DNA of 64,000 nucleotides. Origin: Roseiarcus sp963748545 (GTDB lineage Bacteria; Pseudomonadota; Alphaproteobacteria; Rhizobiales; Beijerinckiaceae). The DNA lies in contig CAVVJO010000035.1 in the NCBI GenBank assembly GCA_963748545.1, positions 552,813 to 616,812 of the forward strand. Direction: 5' to 3'. The translations under genes and the position numbers were made by a program. Shown piece by piece: positions 55,317 through 63,729 of this stretch (positions are counted from its first letter, which is position 1; every line of letters starts with the position of its first letter). Below the pieces are notes generated by a model that worked only from the letters and a program-made list of their open reading frames with translations, searched no databases and had not been told where the DNA came from.

Positions 55317-55673
55317 ATGAAGTTTGTTATTCCGTTTTGCGCGGCCGTGCTTTGCGCGGGCGCGGCTGAAGCCCAGACCGATCTGTCCGCGTACGCTGAC
55401 GCCAACGGCGATCTCGACGTCCAAAAGCTGACTTGCAAGCAGCTCGCCGGAACATGGCAGGAAGACGCCGACTTCCTCACCGTCTGGTACAGCGGCTGGT
55501 ACAACGGCCTCGCCGACTACAGCAAGATGAAGGTCGATCGCGCCAAGGAGCTTGAGCATCGGGTCATCGTCTATTGCAAGGCCCATCCGGCCACCAAGGT
55601 GATCACCGCGATGGACATCAATATCAAACAGATGCGCAAGGAGGCCGGGATCAAGGTCATCGACGAGAAGTGA
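55317..55673 (+). CDS. HdeA/HdeB-family periplasmic protein
   Basis: A 118-residue exported protein: signal peptide MKFVIPFCAAVLCAGAAEA then KLTCKQLAGTWQEDADFLTV, WYSGWYNG and a second cysteine in VIVYCKAHP. The two cysteines would form the single disulfide of the HdeA fold. HdeA/HdeB are acid-activated periplasmic chaperones in enterics; alphaproteobacterial relatives are less well studied. It begins with GGAGG and is followed 52 bases later by a paralogue. The 217-base gap upstream is empty of genes. Confidence 0.78.
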   Translation: MKFVIPFCAAVLCAGAAEAQTDLSAYADANGDLDVQKLTCKQLAGTWQEDADFLTVWYSGWYNGLADYSKMKVDRAKELEHRVIVYCKAHPATKVITAMDINIKQMRKEAGIKVIDEK

Positions 55674-55725
55674 CCTGACGCTAGCGGCCAAGACAACAGC
55701 ATCTCACGAATTGGAAAGAGACACC

Positions 55726-56103
55726 ATGCACGCCTCCAACTTCATTGCCCCGCTGCGGCGCCTGGACTGGCGCGTCGCGTTCCTCGCTGCGGCGACGCTC
55801 GCCGCGTCCGCGTCCGCATCGCAAGCCCAGGTGGCGCTGACGACCTACGCCGACGACAAGGGCTACATCAACGTCAGGGCGCTGACCTGCGCCCAACTCG
55901 TCAACACGACCCAGGACGACGCCAATTTTCTCGGGGTCTGGTACAGCGGATGGTTCAACGGCCATCTGAAGCGGCACGCGATCAACATCCAGCGCACCAA
56001 GGACGGGATCAGCGCCGTCATCGCCGATTGCAAGGCCAATCCCGACAAGAAGGTGGTCCAGGCGGTCGAGGACTATGTGAAGAAGGTCCAGGCCGGCCAG
56101 TAG
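55726..56103 (+). CDS. HdeA/HdeB-family periplasmic protein, second copy
   Basis: A 125-residue protein paralogous to the previous one: ALTCAQLVNTTQDDANFLGV, WYSGWFNG and ADCKANPDKK align with the same positions, including both cysteines. The signal region is longer (LDWRVAFLAAATLAASASAS). ATG 55726 is preferred over a TTG at 55711. Tandem placement suggests duplication. After it, 56104-56342 (239 bases) holds no gene I can support. Confidence 0.75.
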   Translation: MHASNFIAPLRRLDWRVAFLAAATLAASASASQAQVALTTYADDKGYINVRALTCAQLVNTTQDDANFLGVWYSGWFNGHLKRHAINIQRTKDGISAVIADCKANPDKKVVQAVEDYVKKVQAGQ

Positions 56104-56342
56104 GGCCAGTCCTCGCGAGAAGGAGGCGGGCGGCGTTGGCGTCCGGTGTCCCCACTCCGCGACGCGGCGGGGGACCCTACGAAGGCATGGTCGACGCCGC
56201 CTGCCTGGCCTCGTCCTTCTCCCGCGCGCGGAAGGATGAGAGCTCACTGTCCGCGTCGCCTTCCTTTGATGCGGCGGCTCGATGGGTCGGGCCAGGGGCC
56301 GCGAGCGGCGGCGATAATGGCCGGACTCGAATCGCGAGTGCG

Positions 56343-56732
56343 CTAGATGAGCGCCTCCTCACGCGGTCGGGCCGGGATCGCGCAGTCCGCCAGCCGGTCC
56401 AACTCGTCAAGCTCCACGGCGTGCCGCCGGCCCCATTCGCATAGCGCGAGGAGCACGGGCTCGAGGCTAAACCCCAAAGGCGTCGCGCTGTAATCCACCC
56501 GCGGGGGCACCTGCCGGAAGATTTCGCGGGCGACCAACCCGTGCTCCTCCAACTCGCGCAGCTGCTGGATGAGAACCTTCTGGCTGACCCCAGGCATCCG
56601 CCGCGTCAACTCCGACAGCCGCTTCGGGCCGCCGAACAGATGGTAGAGGACAATCGCCTTCCAACGGCCCGAAATGACCTTGAGCGCGCGTTCGGCCGGC
56701 AGCGCCGGAAGATGCTTGAGCGGATCGCTCAT
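56343..56732 (-). CDS. HxlR-family transcriptional regulator
   Basis: A 129-residue winged-helix protein with the HxlR pattern: KVISGRWKAIVLYHLFGGPK, LSELTRRMPGVSQKVLIQQL (recognition helix) and EHGLVAREIFRQVPPRVDYS. There is no separate ligand domain; members sense reactive aldehydes, quinones or oxidants through cysteines. It is divergent from the quinone-oxidoreductase gene, the common pairing. Confidence 0.87.
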   Translation of the reverse strand: MSDPLKHLPALPAERALKVISGRWKAIVLYHLFGGPKRLSELTRRMPGVSQKVLIQQLRELEEHGLVAREIFRQVPPRVDYSATPLGFSLEPVLLALCEWGRRHAVELDELDRLADCAIPARPREEALI

Positions 56733-56751
56733 ACTTACCTCTAGGTCGGTA
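56732..56751. promoter_or_regulatory. Putative HxlR operator
   Basis: TACTTACC-TCTA-GGTCGGTA is an imperfect inverted repeat (6 of 8 arm positions paired) overlapping the regulator's own start codon and lying 81 bases before the oxidoreductase. The size and TAC...GTA arms fit HxlR/YodB-type operators, so it may control both divergent genes. Confidence 0.45.
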
Positions 56752-56832
56752 TGTCACGGATTGGTCTGTAGTGACTAAAGCCACCATGCCGCAGAATGCC
56801 TCCTGACAGCAAACCTGCCGCGGAGGCAAACG

Positions 56833-57822
56833 ATGAAAGCGATCCAATTCCGCCGCTTCGGCGGCCCCGACACGCTCGAGCCGGTCGAAGTGCCGACTCC
56901 AATGCCCGGGCCGGGCGATGTCCTGATCCGCGTCAAGGCGATCGGAATCAATCTGGCGGAGACGCTGATGCGCGAAAACCGCTACCCCGTGACGCCCGCA
57001 CTTCCCGCCATCCCCGGCTCGGAGGCGGCCGGCGTCGTTGAAGCCCTGGGGGAAGGTGTCGAGACGTTACAGGTCGGACAGCGCGTCGCCGCGCCGTTGT
57101 TTGCGACTGGCGCATCGGTCGGGGCGTACGCCGAGTACGTCGCAATCGACGCCGATCTCGCCGCGCCGCTGCCAGACGCCCTATCGTTTGAACACGCGAC
57201 GGCGCTGATGATCCAGGGCCTTACCGCGCTGACCCTTACGCGCCAGGCGCGTCTCGGCGGCAAGACTGTGCTGATCAACGCCGCGGCCGGCGGGGTGGGC
57301 TCCTTGCTCGTGCAGCTGGCGAAGCGCGCTGGCGCGCGGAGGGTCGTGGCAGGCGCAAGCTCGGAGGAAAAACTCGCTTTCGCCCAGTCGCTTGGCGCTG
57401 ACGCCGCCGTGAATTACACTCGGCCTGGGTGGACCGACGCGCTCGGTGAAGCAACCGGCGGCGCAGGCCCCGACGTTATCTACGAATTTGTCGGCGGCGC
57501 CGTGACAGCGGCGAGTCTGGAAGCGCTTGCGCCGCTCGGCGAGATCGTCATCTACGGCGCGCTCAACGTTCAGAGTTTCGCGCTCGGCGTGGCCGAGCTT
57601 CTTCGCCTCATCTTCAAGAACCAGTCCGTCACCGGCTTCGCATTCGCGCCCCTGCTGACGCCGGCAAACTTGCGTTCAGGGCTGGCGGAGCTGTTCGATC
57701 TCGCCGTCACGGGCGAGCTCAAGGTGACGATTGGCGAACGCTTTCCGCTCGACCGGGCCGCAGACGCGCACCGAGCGCTGGAAGGCCGCGGGACCATGGG
57801 CAAACTCGTCCTGGCGGCGTGA
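56833..57822 (+). CDS. Zinc-independent quinone/alkene oxidoreductase (MDR family)
   Basis: A 329-residue NADPH-dependent medium-chain reductase of the QOR type: PGPGDVLIRVKAIGINLAET, ALPAIPGSEAAGVVEALGEG, nucleotide loop LINAAAGGVGSLLVQLAKRA and a C-terminal PLDRAADAHRALEGRGTMGK. No zinc cysteines or histidines of alcohol dehydrogenases are seen. It probably reduces quinones or enones. GGAGG precedes ATG 56833. Confidence 0.9.
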   Translation: MKAIQFRRFGGPDTLEPVEVPTPMPGPGDVLIRVKAIGINLAETLMRENRYPVTPALPAIPGSEAAGVVEALGEGVETLQVGQRVAAPLFATGASVGAYAEYVAIDADLAAPLPDALSFEHATALMIQGLTALTLTRQARLGGKTVLINAAAGGVGSLLVQLAKRAGARRVVAGASSEEKLAFAQSLGADAAVNYTRPGWTDALGEATGGAGPDVIYEFVGGAVTAASLEALAPLGEIVIYGALNVQSFALGVAELLRLIFKNQSVTGFAFAPLLTPANLRSGLAELFDLAVTGELKVTIGERFPLDRAADAHRALEGRGTMGKLVLAA

Positions 57823-57873
57823 AGGGGGCGGCTTACCCTCGCCCCGGCCCGTCTCCCTGTGCGGGGCCGGGGG

Positions 57874-58907
57874 TCACACCGTCCGCGTCACCTTCATCAG
57901 GTGCGGCGGCTCATCGGGGTTGCGGCCGCGCCGGCCGGCGGTCGCCTCCGCAAGTCCGTAGAAGGCGTGCAGCGCGGCGATCGGGGTGACCATCGCATGC
58001 CCCGCGTCCGGCGCGACCAGTGTCGGCCAGCGGGGATGGCGCTCGACGTCGACGATCAGGGACGCGGCGCCGAACGAGGCGAGCCGTTCGACCGTCTCGA
58101 AGAACCCGTCGCGCGCCGCGTCGCCGGGCGCAGGGGCGAAACCCAGCACCGGAAATCCCGGCGTGACGACGCCGGCCGGCCCGTGCAGCACCTCGGCGGA
58201 GGAGAACGCCTCGGCATGGATGGCCGAAGTCTCCTTGAGCTTGAGCGCCGCTTCCATGGCGACCGCGAAGGTCGCGCCGCGGCCGATGACGAACAGGGAG
58301 TTCTTGCTCGCGAGCGCGTCCTCGATCTCCGCCGGGGCGGCGGCGCGGGCGGCGTCGAGGATCGCCGGCAGCCGCTCGATCGCGGCGGCGAGGCCGGCGT
58401 CTTCGCCCCAGGCCGCGACGAGCGCGACCCCTGCGACGATCGAGGCGATCATCGATTTGGTCGCGGCGACCGAACGCTCTTCGCCCGCAAGCAGCGGCAG
58501 AAGCGCGTCGGCGTCCGCCGCCGCGGGCGAGTCCGCGACATTGACGAGCGCGATCGTCGTCGCGCCGCTCGTCTTCGCGGCGCGCTGCATGGCGACGATG
58601 TCGGGGCTCCTGCCCGATTGCGAGATCGTGATCGCGATTGCGCGGTCGAGCCGCAGCGGCGCCTGATAGAGCGAGGCGATCGACGGGCCGAGCGACGCGC
58701 AGGCGAGGCCGAGCTTCAGTTCGACCGCGTGCTTGAGAAACAGAGCCGCATGATCGGAGCTGCCGCGCGCGATCGTGGCGACGAAGGGGGGGCGCCCGCA
58801 CGAAGGTCGGCGGCAAGCTTTGCCGTCGTCTCGCGGTTCGCATCGAGCTGGCGGCGAAGCGCCTGGCCGGTCTCGGCGATCTCGACGGCCATGAACGTGC
58901 CGATCAT
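57874..58907 (-). CDS. SIS-domain sugar-phosphate isomerase/deaminase-like protein (one frame break)
   Basis: Related to the isomerase half of GlmS and to AgaS/NagB-type SIS proteins: an N-terminal helix (ALRRQLDANRETTAKLAADL), a first SIS domain (ATIARGSSDHAALFLKHA, ITISQSGRSPDIVAMQR), a second SIS domain (LFVIGRGATFAVAMEAALKL) and PHLMKVTRTV at the C-terminus. The frame breaks in a run of C residues near 58785-58795; one C missing restores it (1034 bp, 3n+2). It likely acts on glucosamine-type sugar phosphates. ATG at 58907 has GGAG 7 bases upstream and overlaps the GntR stop (ATGA). Confidence 0.82.
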
Positions 58908-59674
58908 CTGAGCGCTCCTTCTACGCGCGGCCGCGCGCTCGGCGGCAGCGTGAGCTCCGCCACGAAATCATAGGTGTCGGAACGGTAGGTCGACCGGGTG
59001 AATTCCACCCGGCGGCCATCGGCGACATAGGCGACCCGATGAATGTCGAGCGCGGGCGAGCCTTCGGCGATCTCGAGCGCCGCCGCCTCGGTCGAGCCGA
59101 CCAGCACTGCTCTCAGGCGCTGAACGCCGCGCACCGGACGGAAGCCGGCGGCCTCGAGCGCCGCGTACAGCGAATTGCCGACCCGATCGGCGTCGCCGAG
59201 AAACCGCATCGGCACGGCGGCGCGTTCGATCGCCATCGGAACGCCGTCGGCGAGCCTGAGGCGCGACAGGCGGAAGACGGTCTCACTCAAAGCGATGTCG
59301 AGCATCATCGACTCCTCGGGCGTCGGCAGGAACACGCCGCGTTCGATGTCCTTCGAGGAGGCGGCGAGCCCCCTCAAGCGCATGTCCTCGGTAAAACTCG
59401 TCAGACGCGACAACGGCTGCTCGACATGCGGCGGGCTGCGCCGCACGAAGGTCCCGGCGCCGTGGCGGTGGACCAGAAGGCCTTCCTCGATCAGCGCGGC
59501 GATCGCGCGCCGCAGCGTGGTGCGGGAAACGTCCAGCATCTCCGACAGTTCGCGCTCGCCCGGCAGCACGTCGGACTGGACGAACCGTCCCGCCACGATC
59601 TCGCGCCGGAGGGCCGCGCCGATGCTTTCAAACAGCGGTTGCCGCTCGGCCCTGATCGCGCGAATCTCCGCCAT
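58904..59674 (-). CDS. GntR/HutC-family regulator with UTRA domain
   Basis: A 256-residue regulator: GntR winged helix (ALRREIVAGRFVQSDVLPGE, LSEMLDVSRTTLRRAIAALI) and a UTRA ligand domain (FRLSRLRLADGVPMAIERAA, FTRSTYRSDTYDFVAEL), as in NagR/DasR-type regulators that sense amino-sugar phosphates. ATG at 59674 has GGAGG close upstream; an in-frame 46-residue extension is not GntR-like. It probably represses the divergent murQ/ABC operon and its own SIS gene. Confidence 0.9.
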   Translation of the reverse strand: MAEIRAIRAERQPLFESIGAALRREIVAGRFVQSDVLPGERELSEMLDVSRTTLRRAIAALIEEGLLVHRHGAGTFVRRSPPHVEQPLSRLTSFTEDMRLRGLAASSKDIERGVFLPTPEESMMLDIALSETVFRLSRLRLADGVPMAIERAAVPMRFLGDADRVGNSLYAALEAAGFRPVRGVQRLRAVLVGSTEAAALEIAEGSPALDIHRVAYVADGRRVEFTRSTYRSDTYDFVAELTLPPSARPRVEGALR

Positions 59675-59699
59675 TCCCGCCTCCACCCTCCCCTGGACC

Positions 59700-59718
59700 T
59701 CTAGACAAGTGGTATACC
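59700..59718. promoter_or_regulatory. Putative GntR operator in the murQ promoter region
   Basis: Two exact palindromes lie in the 110-bp divergent gap: TCTAGA (59700-59705) and GGTATACC (59711-59718). GGTATACC is like the core of operators bound by NagR/DasR-type GntR regulators. Binding is inferred. Confidence 0.45.
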
Positions 59719-59784
59719 CTTGGCCCATAATGAAACACAAGAGGGCCTGAACGGGCCTATGGTTGTGGTCAAGGAGGGAGTTGG

Positions 59785-60705
59785 TTGGCGTCTGCGTTCG
59801 CGAAACCTTCACGATACGCCGGCGACGCCGAGGCGTCTTTGCTCGACGCCCTCCTCTCAGGTCAGCTCCGCGCCGCCGATTGCGTGGCGAGAGAGCGCAG
59901 AGCGCTTGCTGCGGCCGCGCGGCTTTTCGCGCATGCGCTCCGCAGCGGCGGGCGCGTGCTTTACCTCGGCGCGGGGTCTTCCGGACTCCTGGCGATGCAG
60001 GACGGGCTCGAGCTGCCGGGCACGTTTGGCCTCGACCCCGGACGAGTTCGCTTCGTGACGCCGAATGGCGAGCGTTTCCTCATCGACGGCGCAAGCGAGG
60101 ACGACGCGCGCGCGGCGGAGGCCGCAGTCGACGCGCTTCAAGCTCGTCCCGAGGACGTGGCCATCGCCGTCTCGGCCAGCGGCGCCACGCCGTTCACGCT
60201 CGCCGCAGCGCGTTGCGCCAAGGCGACGGGCGCGCGCCTGGTCGCGATTGTCTGCCGGGCGGGTTCTCCGCTCGCCGCGCTCGCCGACGCGCCCGTGATC
60301 TTCGATATCGGCAAGGAGGCGGTCGAGGGCTCGACGCGGCTTGCCGCCGGCACGGCTCAGAAGGCGGCGCTTGGCGTCCTGTCCACGCTCGCCGCCGCCG
60401 AACTCGGCTGGGTCCACGACGGACTGATGGTCAACGTCAGGCCTGACAACGCCAAGCTTCGGGCGCGCGCCCAGGACATCGTCGCGCGCGTCGCGGCGGT
60501 CGAACAGGCCACGGCTTTGGCCGCGCTGGCCGAGGCGCAAAACGACGTGCCCGTCGCGATTGCGACAGCGGCCGGCAAAATCGACGCGATGGAAGCGCGT
60601 GCGCTCATCGCCGAGTGCGGCGGCGACCTTTCCCATGTTCTCGCGCGCCTCAGGGACGCGAAAGCAAACGTCAATTCAAGCACGGGCATGAAGTCCGTCG
60701 GATGA
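59785..60705 (+). CDS. murQ: N-acetylmuramic acid 6-phosphate etherase-like protein
   Basis: A 306-residue SIS-type etherase: LYLGAGSSGLLAMQDGLELP, IAVSASGATPFTLAAARCA and the MurQ signature EAVEGSTRLAAGTAQKAALG followed by DGLMVNVRPDNAKLRARAQD. It cleaves the lactyl ether of MurNAc 6-phosphate to give GlcNAc 6-phosphate in peptidoglycan sugar recycling. TTG at 59785 is the start: AGGAGG lies 7 bases upstream. The AGSSG in place of the usual AGTSGR is a slight departure from typical MurQ, so specificity is open. Confidence 0.88.
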   Translation: MASAFAKPSRYAGDAEASLLDALLSGQLRAADCVARERRALAAAARLFAHALRSGGRVLYLGAGSSGLLAMQDGLELPGTFGLDPGRVRFVTPNGERFLIDGASEDDARAAEAAVDALQARPEDVAIAVSASGATPFTLAAARCAKATGARLVAIVCRAGSPLAALADAPVIFDIGKEAVEGSTRLAAGTAQKAALGVLSTLAAAELGWVHDGLMVNVRPDNAKLRARAQDIVARVAAVEQATALAALAEAQNDVPVAIATAAGKIDAMEARALIAECGGDLSHVLARLRDAKANVNSSTGMKSVG

Positions 60706-60715
60706 GGAGGGTAGA

Positions 60716-61966
60716 ATGAAGACTCGTTATGGATGGACGCGCGGCGGCGTTGCGCTGATCGCATTGGCGGCCGGTCTTGCGGCCGCTCAAGCCGGGTCGC
60801 TCAAGATCGAGAGCTGGCGCAACGACGACGCCGACATCTGGAACAATACGCTGATCCCCGCCTTCCAGAAGCACTATCCCGACATCAAGGTCGAGTTTTC
60901 GGCGACCCAGCCCGCCGACTACAACGCGGCCTTGAACGCAAAGCTCGACGGGGGCACCGCCGGCGACCTCATCACCTGCCGGCCCTTCGACGGCTCATTG
61001 CAGCTCTATCAGAAGCACCAGATCGACGGGCTGAACGCGCTGAACGGGCTGGACAATTTCCCCGACGTCGCCAAGGCCGCCTGGTCGACCGACGACGGCA
61101 AGACGACCTTCTGCGTGCCGATGGCGTCCGTCATCCACGGCTTCATGTACAACGAAGACGCCTTCAAGAAGATCGGCGCGAAGCCGCCGAAGACCTTGGC
61201 CGAGTTCCACGACATTCTCGACAAGCTGAAGAAGGACGGAACCTATACGCCCATCGACATGGGCACCGCCGACCAGTGGGAGGCCGCCACCATGGGCTTC
61301 CAGAACATCGGCCCGGACTACTGGAAGGGCGAGGACGGAAGGAAGGCCCTGATCGCGGGCAAGGAGAAGTTCACCGACCCGCAATATGTCGCGGTCTTCA
61401 AGGAGCTCGCCACCTGGGCGCCCTACATGGGCTCGGGCTTCCAGGCGCAGAAATATCCCGACAGCCAAAACCTCTTCTCGCTCGGAAAGGCGGCGATCTA
61501 TCCGGCGGGCTCGTGGGACATCACGACTTTCCGCAAGGACGCGCAGTTCCCGATCGGCGCCTTCCCGCCGCCACTGCCCGAAGGGGACACGACCTGCTAC
61601 ATTTCCGACCACACCGACATCGGCATGGGCGTCAACGCCGCCTCGAAGAACAAGGCGGACGCGATGAAATTCCTTGAGTGGTTGACGACGCCGGAATTCG
61701 CGGAACTCTACGCCAACGCGCTGCCGGGCTTCTTCCCTCTGAGCAAGGCGCCCGTCGCGATCAAGGATCCGCTTGCCGCCGAAATGGTGGGCTGGCGCAA
61801 GGACTGCAAGTCCACGATCCGCAACTCCTATCAGGTCCTGAACCGCGGCACGCCCAATCTGGAGAACGATCTCTGGAACATCTCGGCCCAAGTCATCAAC
61901 GGCGCGATGACGCCCGAGGCCGCCGGCAAGCAGGCGCAGAGCGACGTCGACAAGCTGCCGAAGTAA
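60716..61966 (+). CDS. Carbohydrate ABC transporter substrate-binding protein
   Basis: A 416-residue family-1 extracellular solute-binding protein: signal peptide (GGVALIALAAGLAAAQA), then SLKIESWRNDDADIWNNTLI, LDGGTAGDLITCRPFDGSLQ and a C-terminal LEWLTTPEFAELYANALPGF. The tail AAGKQAQSDVDKLPK fits this family. By context its ligand is a cell-wall or amino sugar. It starts 10 bases after murQ with GGAGG. Confidence 0.92.
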   Translation: MKTRYGWTRGGVALIALAAGLAAAQAGSLKIESWRNDDADIWNNTLIPAFQKHYPDIKVEFSATQPADYNAALNAKLDGGTAGDLITCRPFDGSLQLYQKHQIDGLNALNGLDNFPDVAKAAWSTDDGKTTFCVPMASVIHGFMYNEDAFKKIGAKPPKTLAEFHDILDKLKKDGTYTPIDMGTADQWEAATMGFQNIGPDYWKGEDGRKALIAGKEKFTDPQYVAVFKELATWAPYMGSGFQAQKYPDSQNLFSLGKAAIYPAGSWDITTFRKDAQFPIGAFPPPLPEGDTTCYISDHTDIGMGVNAASKNKADAMKFLEWLTTPEFAELYANALPGFFPLSKAPVAIKDPLAAEMVGWRKDCKSTIRNSYQVLNRGTPNLENDLWNISAQVINGAMTPEAAGKQAQSDVDKLPK

Positions 61967-62027
61967 GGACGCCACGATCGGGCGCGCGCTCCGCTTCGTG
62001 CGGCGGGCGCGCCCGCCATTTCCACTT

Positions 62028-62129
62028 CCGTCATTGCGAGCGCAGCGAAGCATTCCATGACCCGTTTGAGTCGCGGGCCTCTGGATTGCCCTTCCCCCGG
62101 ATCAAGTCCTGGGGTCCTCGCAATGACGG
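62028..62129. repeat. Short interspersed palindromic element (REP/MITE-like)
   Basis: A 102-bp unit in the gap between the binding protein and the permease, with perfect 13-bp terminal inverted repeats: CCGTCATTGCGAG (62028-62040) and CTCGCAATGACGG (62117-62129). The inner start CGCAGCGAAGCATTCCATGA and the inner TCTGGATTGCCCTTCCCCC resemble the dispersed rhizobial palindromic repeats I know from related genomes. It carries no gene; its hairpin may act on the polycistronic transcript. Confidence 0.75.
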
Positions 62130-62143
62130 CGTTGGGGTAACCG

Positions 62144-63094
62144 ATGGCCGAACCCGTATCGCAAGTCGTCGCCTCCATGCCCCGCGGGCGGTTCGTCGCG
62201 TTGATGGCGCTCTTTCTCGGGCCGGCCGTCGCGATTTACACGCTGTTTTCCATCTATCCGTTGATCGCCACGATGGCGCTTGCGACCTATACGACCGACA
62301 GCGGGGGCGTCTATTCCTTCGTCGGACTCGCCAATTTCGTGACGCTGCTTACGGACTCGGTGTGGTCGAAGCCGTTCTGGAACGCGGTCTGGAACAACCT
62401 TATCTTCTTCGCCGTCCACATGGCGGTGCAAAACCCGATCGGCATCGCGCTCGCGGGGCTCTTGAGCCTCCCCGGCCTCAAGCTCAAGTCGCTCTACCGC
62501 ACCGTCATCTTCCTGCCGACCATGCTCTCGGTGGTCATCGTCGGCTTTGCCTGGAACCTGATCCTGTCTCCATTATGGGGCGTCGCCGAGGGGGCGTTGA
62601 AGGCGGTCGGCTTAGGAAGCTGGTTCGCGCCCTGGCTCGGCCTGCCTTCGACCGCGCTCGTCACGCTCGCGCTGATCTCGGTGTGGCAATTCGTCGGCAT
62701 CCCGATGATGCTGATCTACGCGGCGCTGCTCAACATCCCCGACGAACTCGTGGACGCCGCCCGCGTCGACGGCCTCGGCAATTTCCGCATCTTCTGGCAT
62801 ATCAAGCTGCCGCTTGTGCTCCCAACGATCGGCCTTGTCTCGATCCTGACCTTTGTTGGAAACTTCAACGCTTTCGACCTCATCTATTCGGTCAAGGGCG
62901 CGCTCGCCGGGCCGAATTTCGCCTCGGACGTGCTCGGCACCTTCTTCTATCGCACCTTCTTCGGATTCCAATTACAGCTCGGGAATCCCACCATGGGCGC
63001 GGCCGTCGCGACGGTCATGTTCCTCATCATCCTGGTCGGTGTGTGCTTTTACCTGTTCTTTGTCCAGCGCCGCATTCGGCGCTACGCGTTCTAG
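62144..63094 (+). CDS. Carbohydrate ABC transporter permease (MalF-type)
   Basis: A 316-residue permease with about six hydrophobic segments: ALFLGPAVAIYTLFSIYPLI at the start, VILQ-like inner helices (TVIFLPTMLSVVIVGFAWNL), and the EAA loop ELVDAARVDGLGNFRIFWHI. It pairs with the next gene product. The longer frame that begins at 61678 is a reading through the binding-protein gene. Confidence 0.92.
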   Translation: MAEPVSQVVASMPRGRFVALMALFLGPAVAIYTLFSIYPLIATMALATYTTDSGGVYSFVGLANFVTLLTDSVWSKPFWNAVWNNLIFFAVHMAVQNPIGIALAGLLSLPGLKLKSLYRTVIFLPTMLSVVIVGFAWNLILSPLWGVAEGALKAVGLGSWFAPWLGLPSTALVTLALISVWQFVGIPMMLIYAALLNIPDELVDAARVDGLGNFRIFWHIKLPLVLPTIGLVSILTFVGNFNAFDLIYSVKGALAGPNFASDVLGTFFYRTFFGFQLQLGNPTMGAAVATVMFLIILVGVCFYLFFVQRRIRRYAF

Positions 63095-63102
63095 AGGCTC
63101 CG

Positions 63103-63729
63103 ATGCTGAAAGCGCGCGCCGAGACGCTCGGCGTCCATCTCGTCCTTATCGCTTACTGCCTGCTTGCGGTCGGACCGATCGTGCTCGTGGTAATGAACTC
63201 GTTCAAGGCGCGCAAGGCGATCTTCGGCGCGCCGCTCAGCCCCCCCAACGCCGACACCTTTTCGCTCGTCGGCTACAACAAGGTCTTCAGCGCCTCGCAC
63301 GTTGGGACTTATTTCGCGAATTCCTTGATCGTCACTCTCGTCAGCATGGTCCTGGTGCTGCTGTTCGGCGCAATGGCGGCCTGGGCGCTGACGGAATACA
63401 AGTTCCGCGGCTCGACCGCGCTCGCGATCTTCCTGTCGATCGGCATCATGGTGCCGATCCGGCTCGGCTCGGTGGCGATTCTCAAGATGATGCGCGCGGC
63501 CGGTCTCAACGACACGCTGAGCGCGCTGATCCTGGTCTACATCGCGCAGGGTCTGCCGCTGTCGATCTTCATCCTGAGCGAATTCATCCAGCAGATCCCG
63601 AAAGACCTGCGTGACGCGGCGCGCTGCGACGGCGTGCCGGAGACGCGCATCTTCTTCGAGGTGATCGCGCCGCTGCTCAGGCCCGCGATCGCCACGGTCG
63701 CGGTCTTCACCATCGTGCCGATCTGGATT
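63103..63729 (+). CDS. Carbohydrate ABC transporter permease (MalG-type), 3' end replaced
   Basis: Starts ATG 63103, 8 bases after the first permease. It has the MalG layout: HLVLIAYCLLAVGPIVLVVM, YFANSLIVTLVSMVLVLLFG, SIGIMVPIRLGSVAIL and the EAA loop KDLRDAARCDGVPETRIFF. It reads normally to ATVAVFTIVPIW (about residue 209 of the usual 275-280) and then changes into terminase sequence in the same frame. The last membrane helices are missing, so the encoded product would not be a normal permease. Confidence 0.88.

Noticed and set aside
61678..63102. A 715-codon frame spanning binding protein, permease 1 and permease 2
   Set aside because: Only the part from 63103 is coding in this frame; the earlier part is Arg-rich shadow through two recognised genes.
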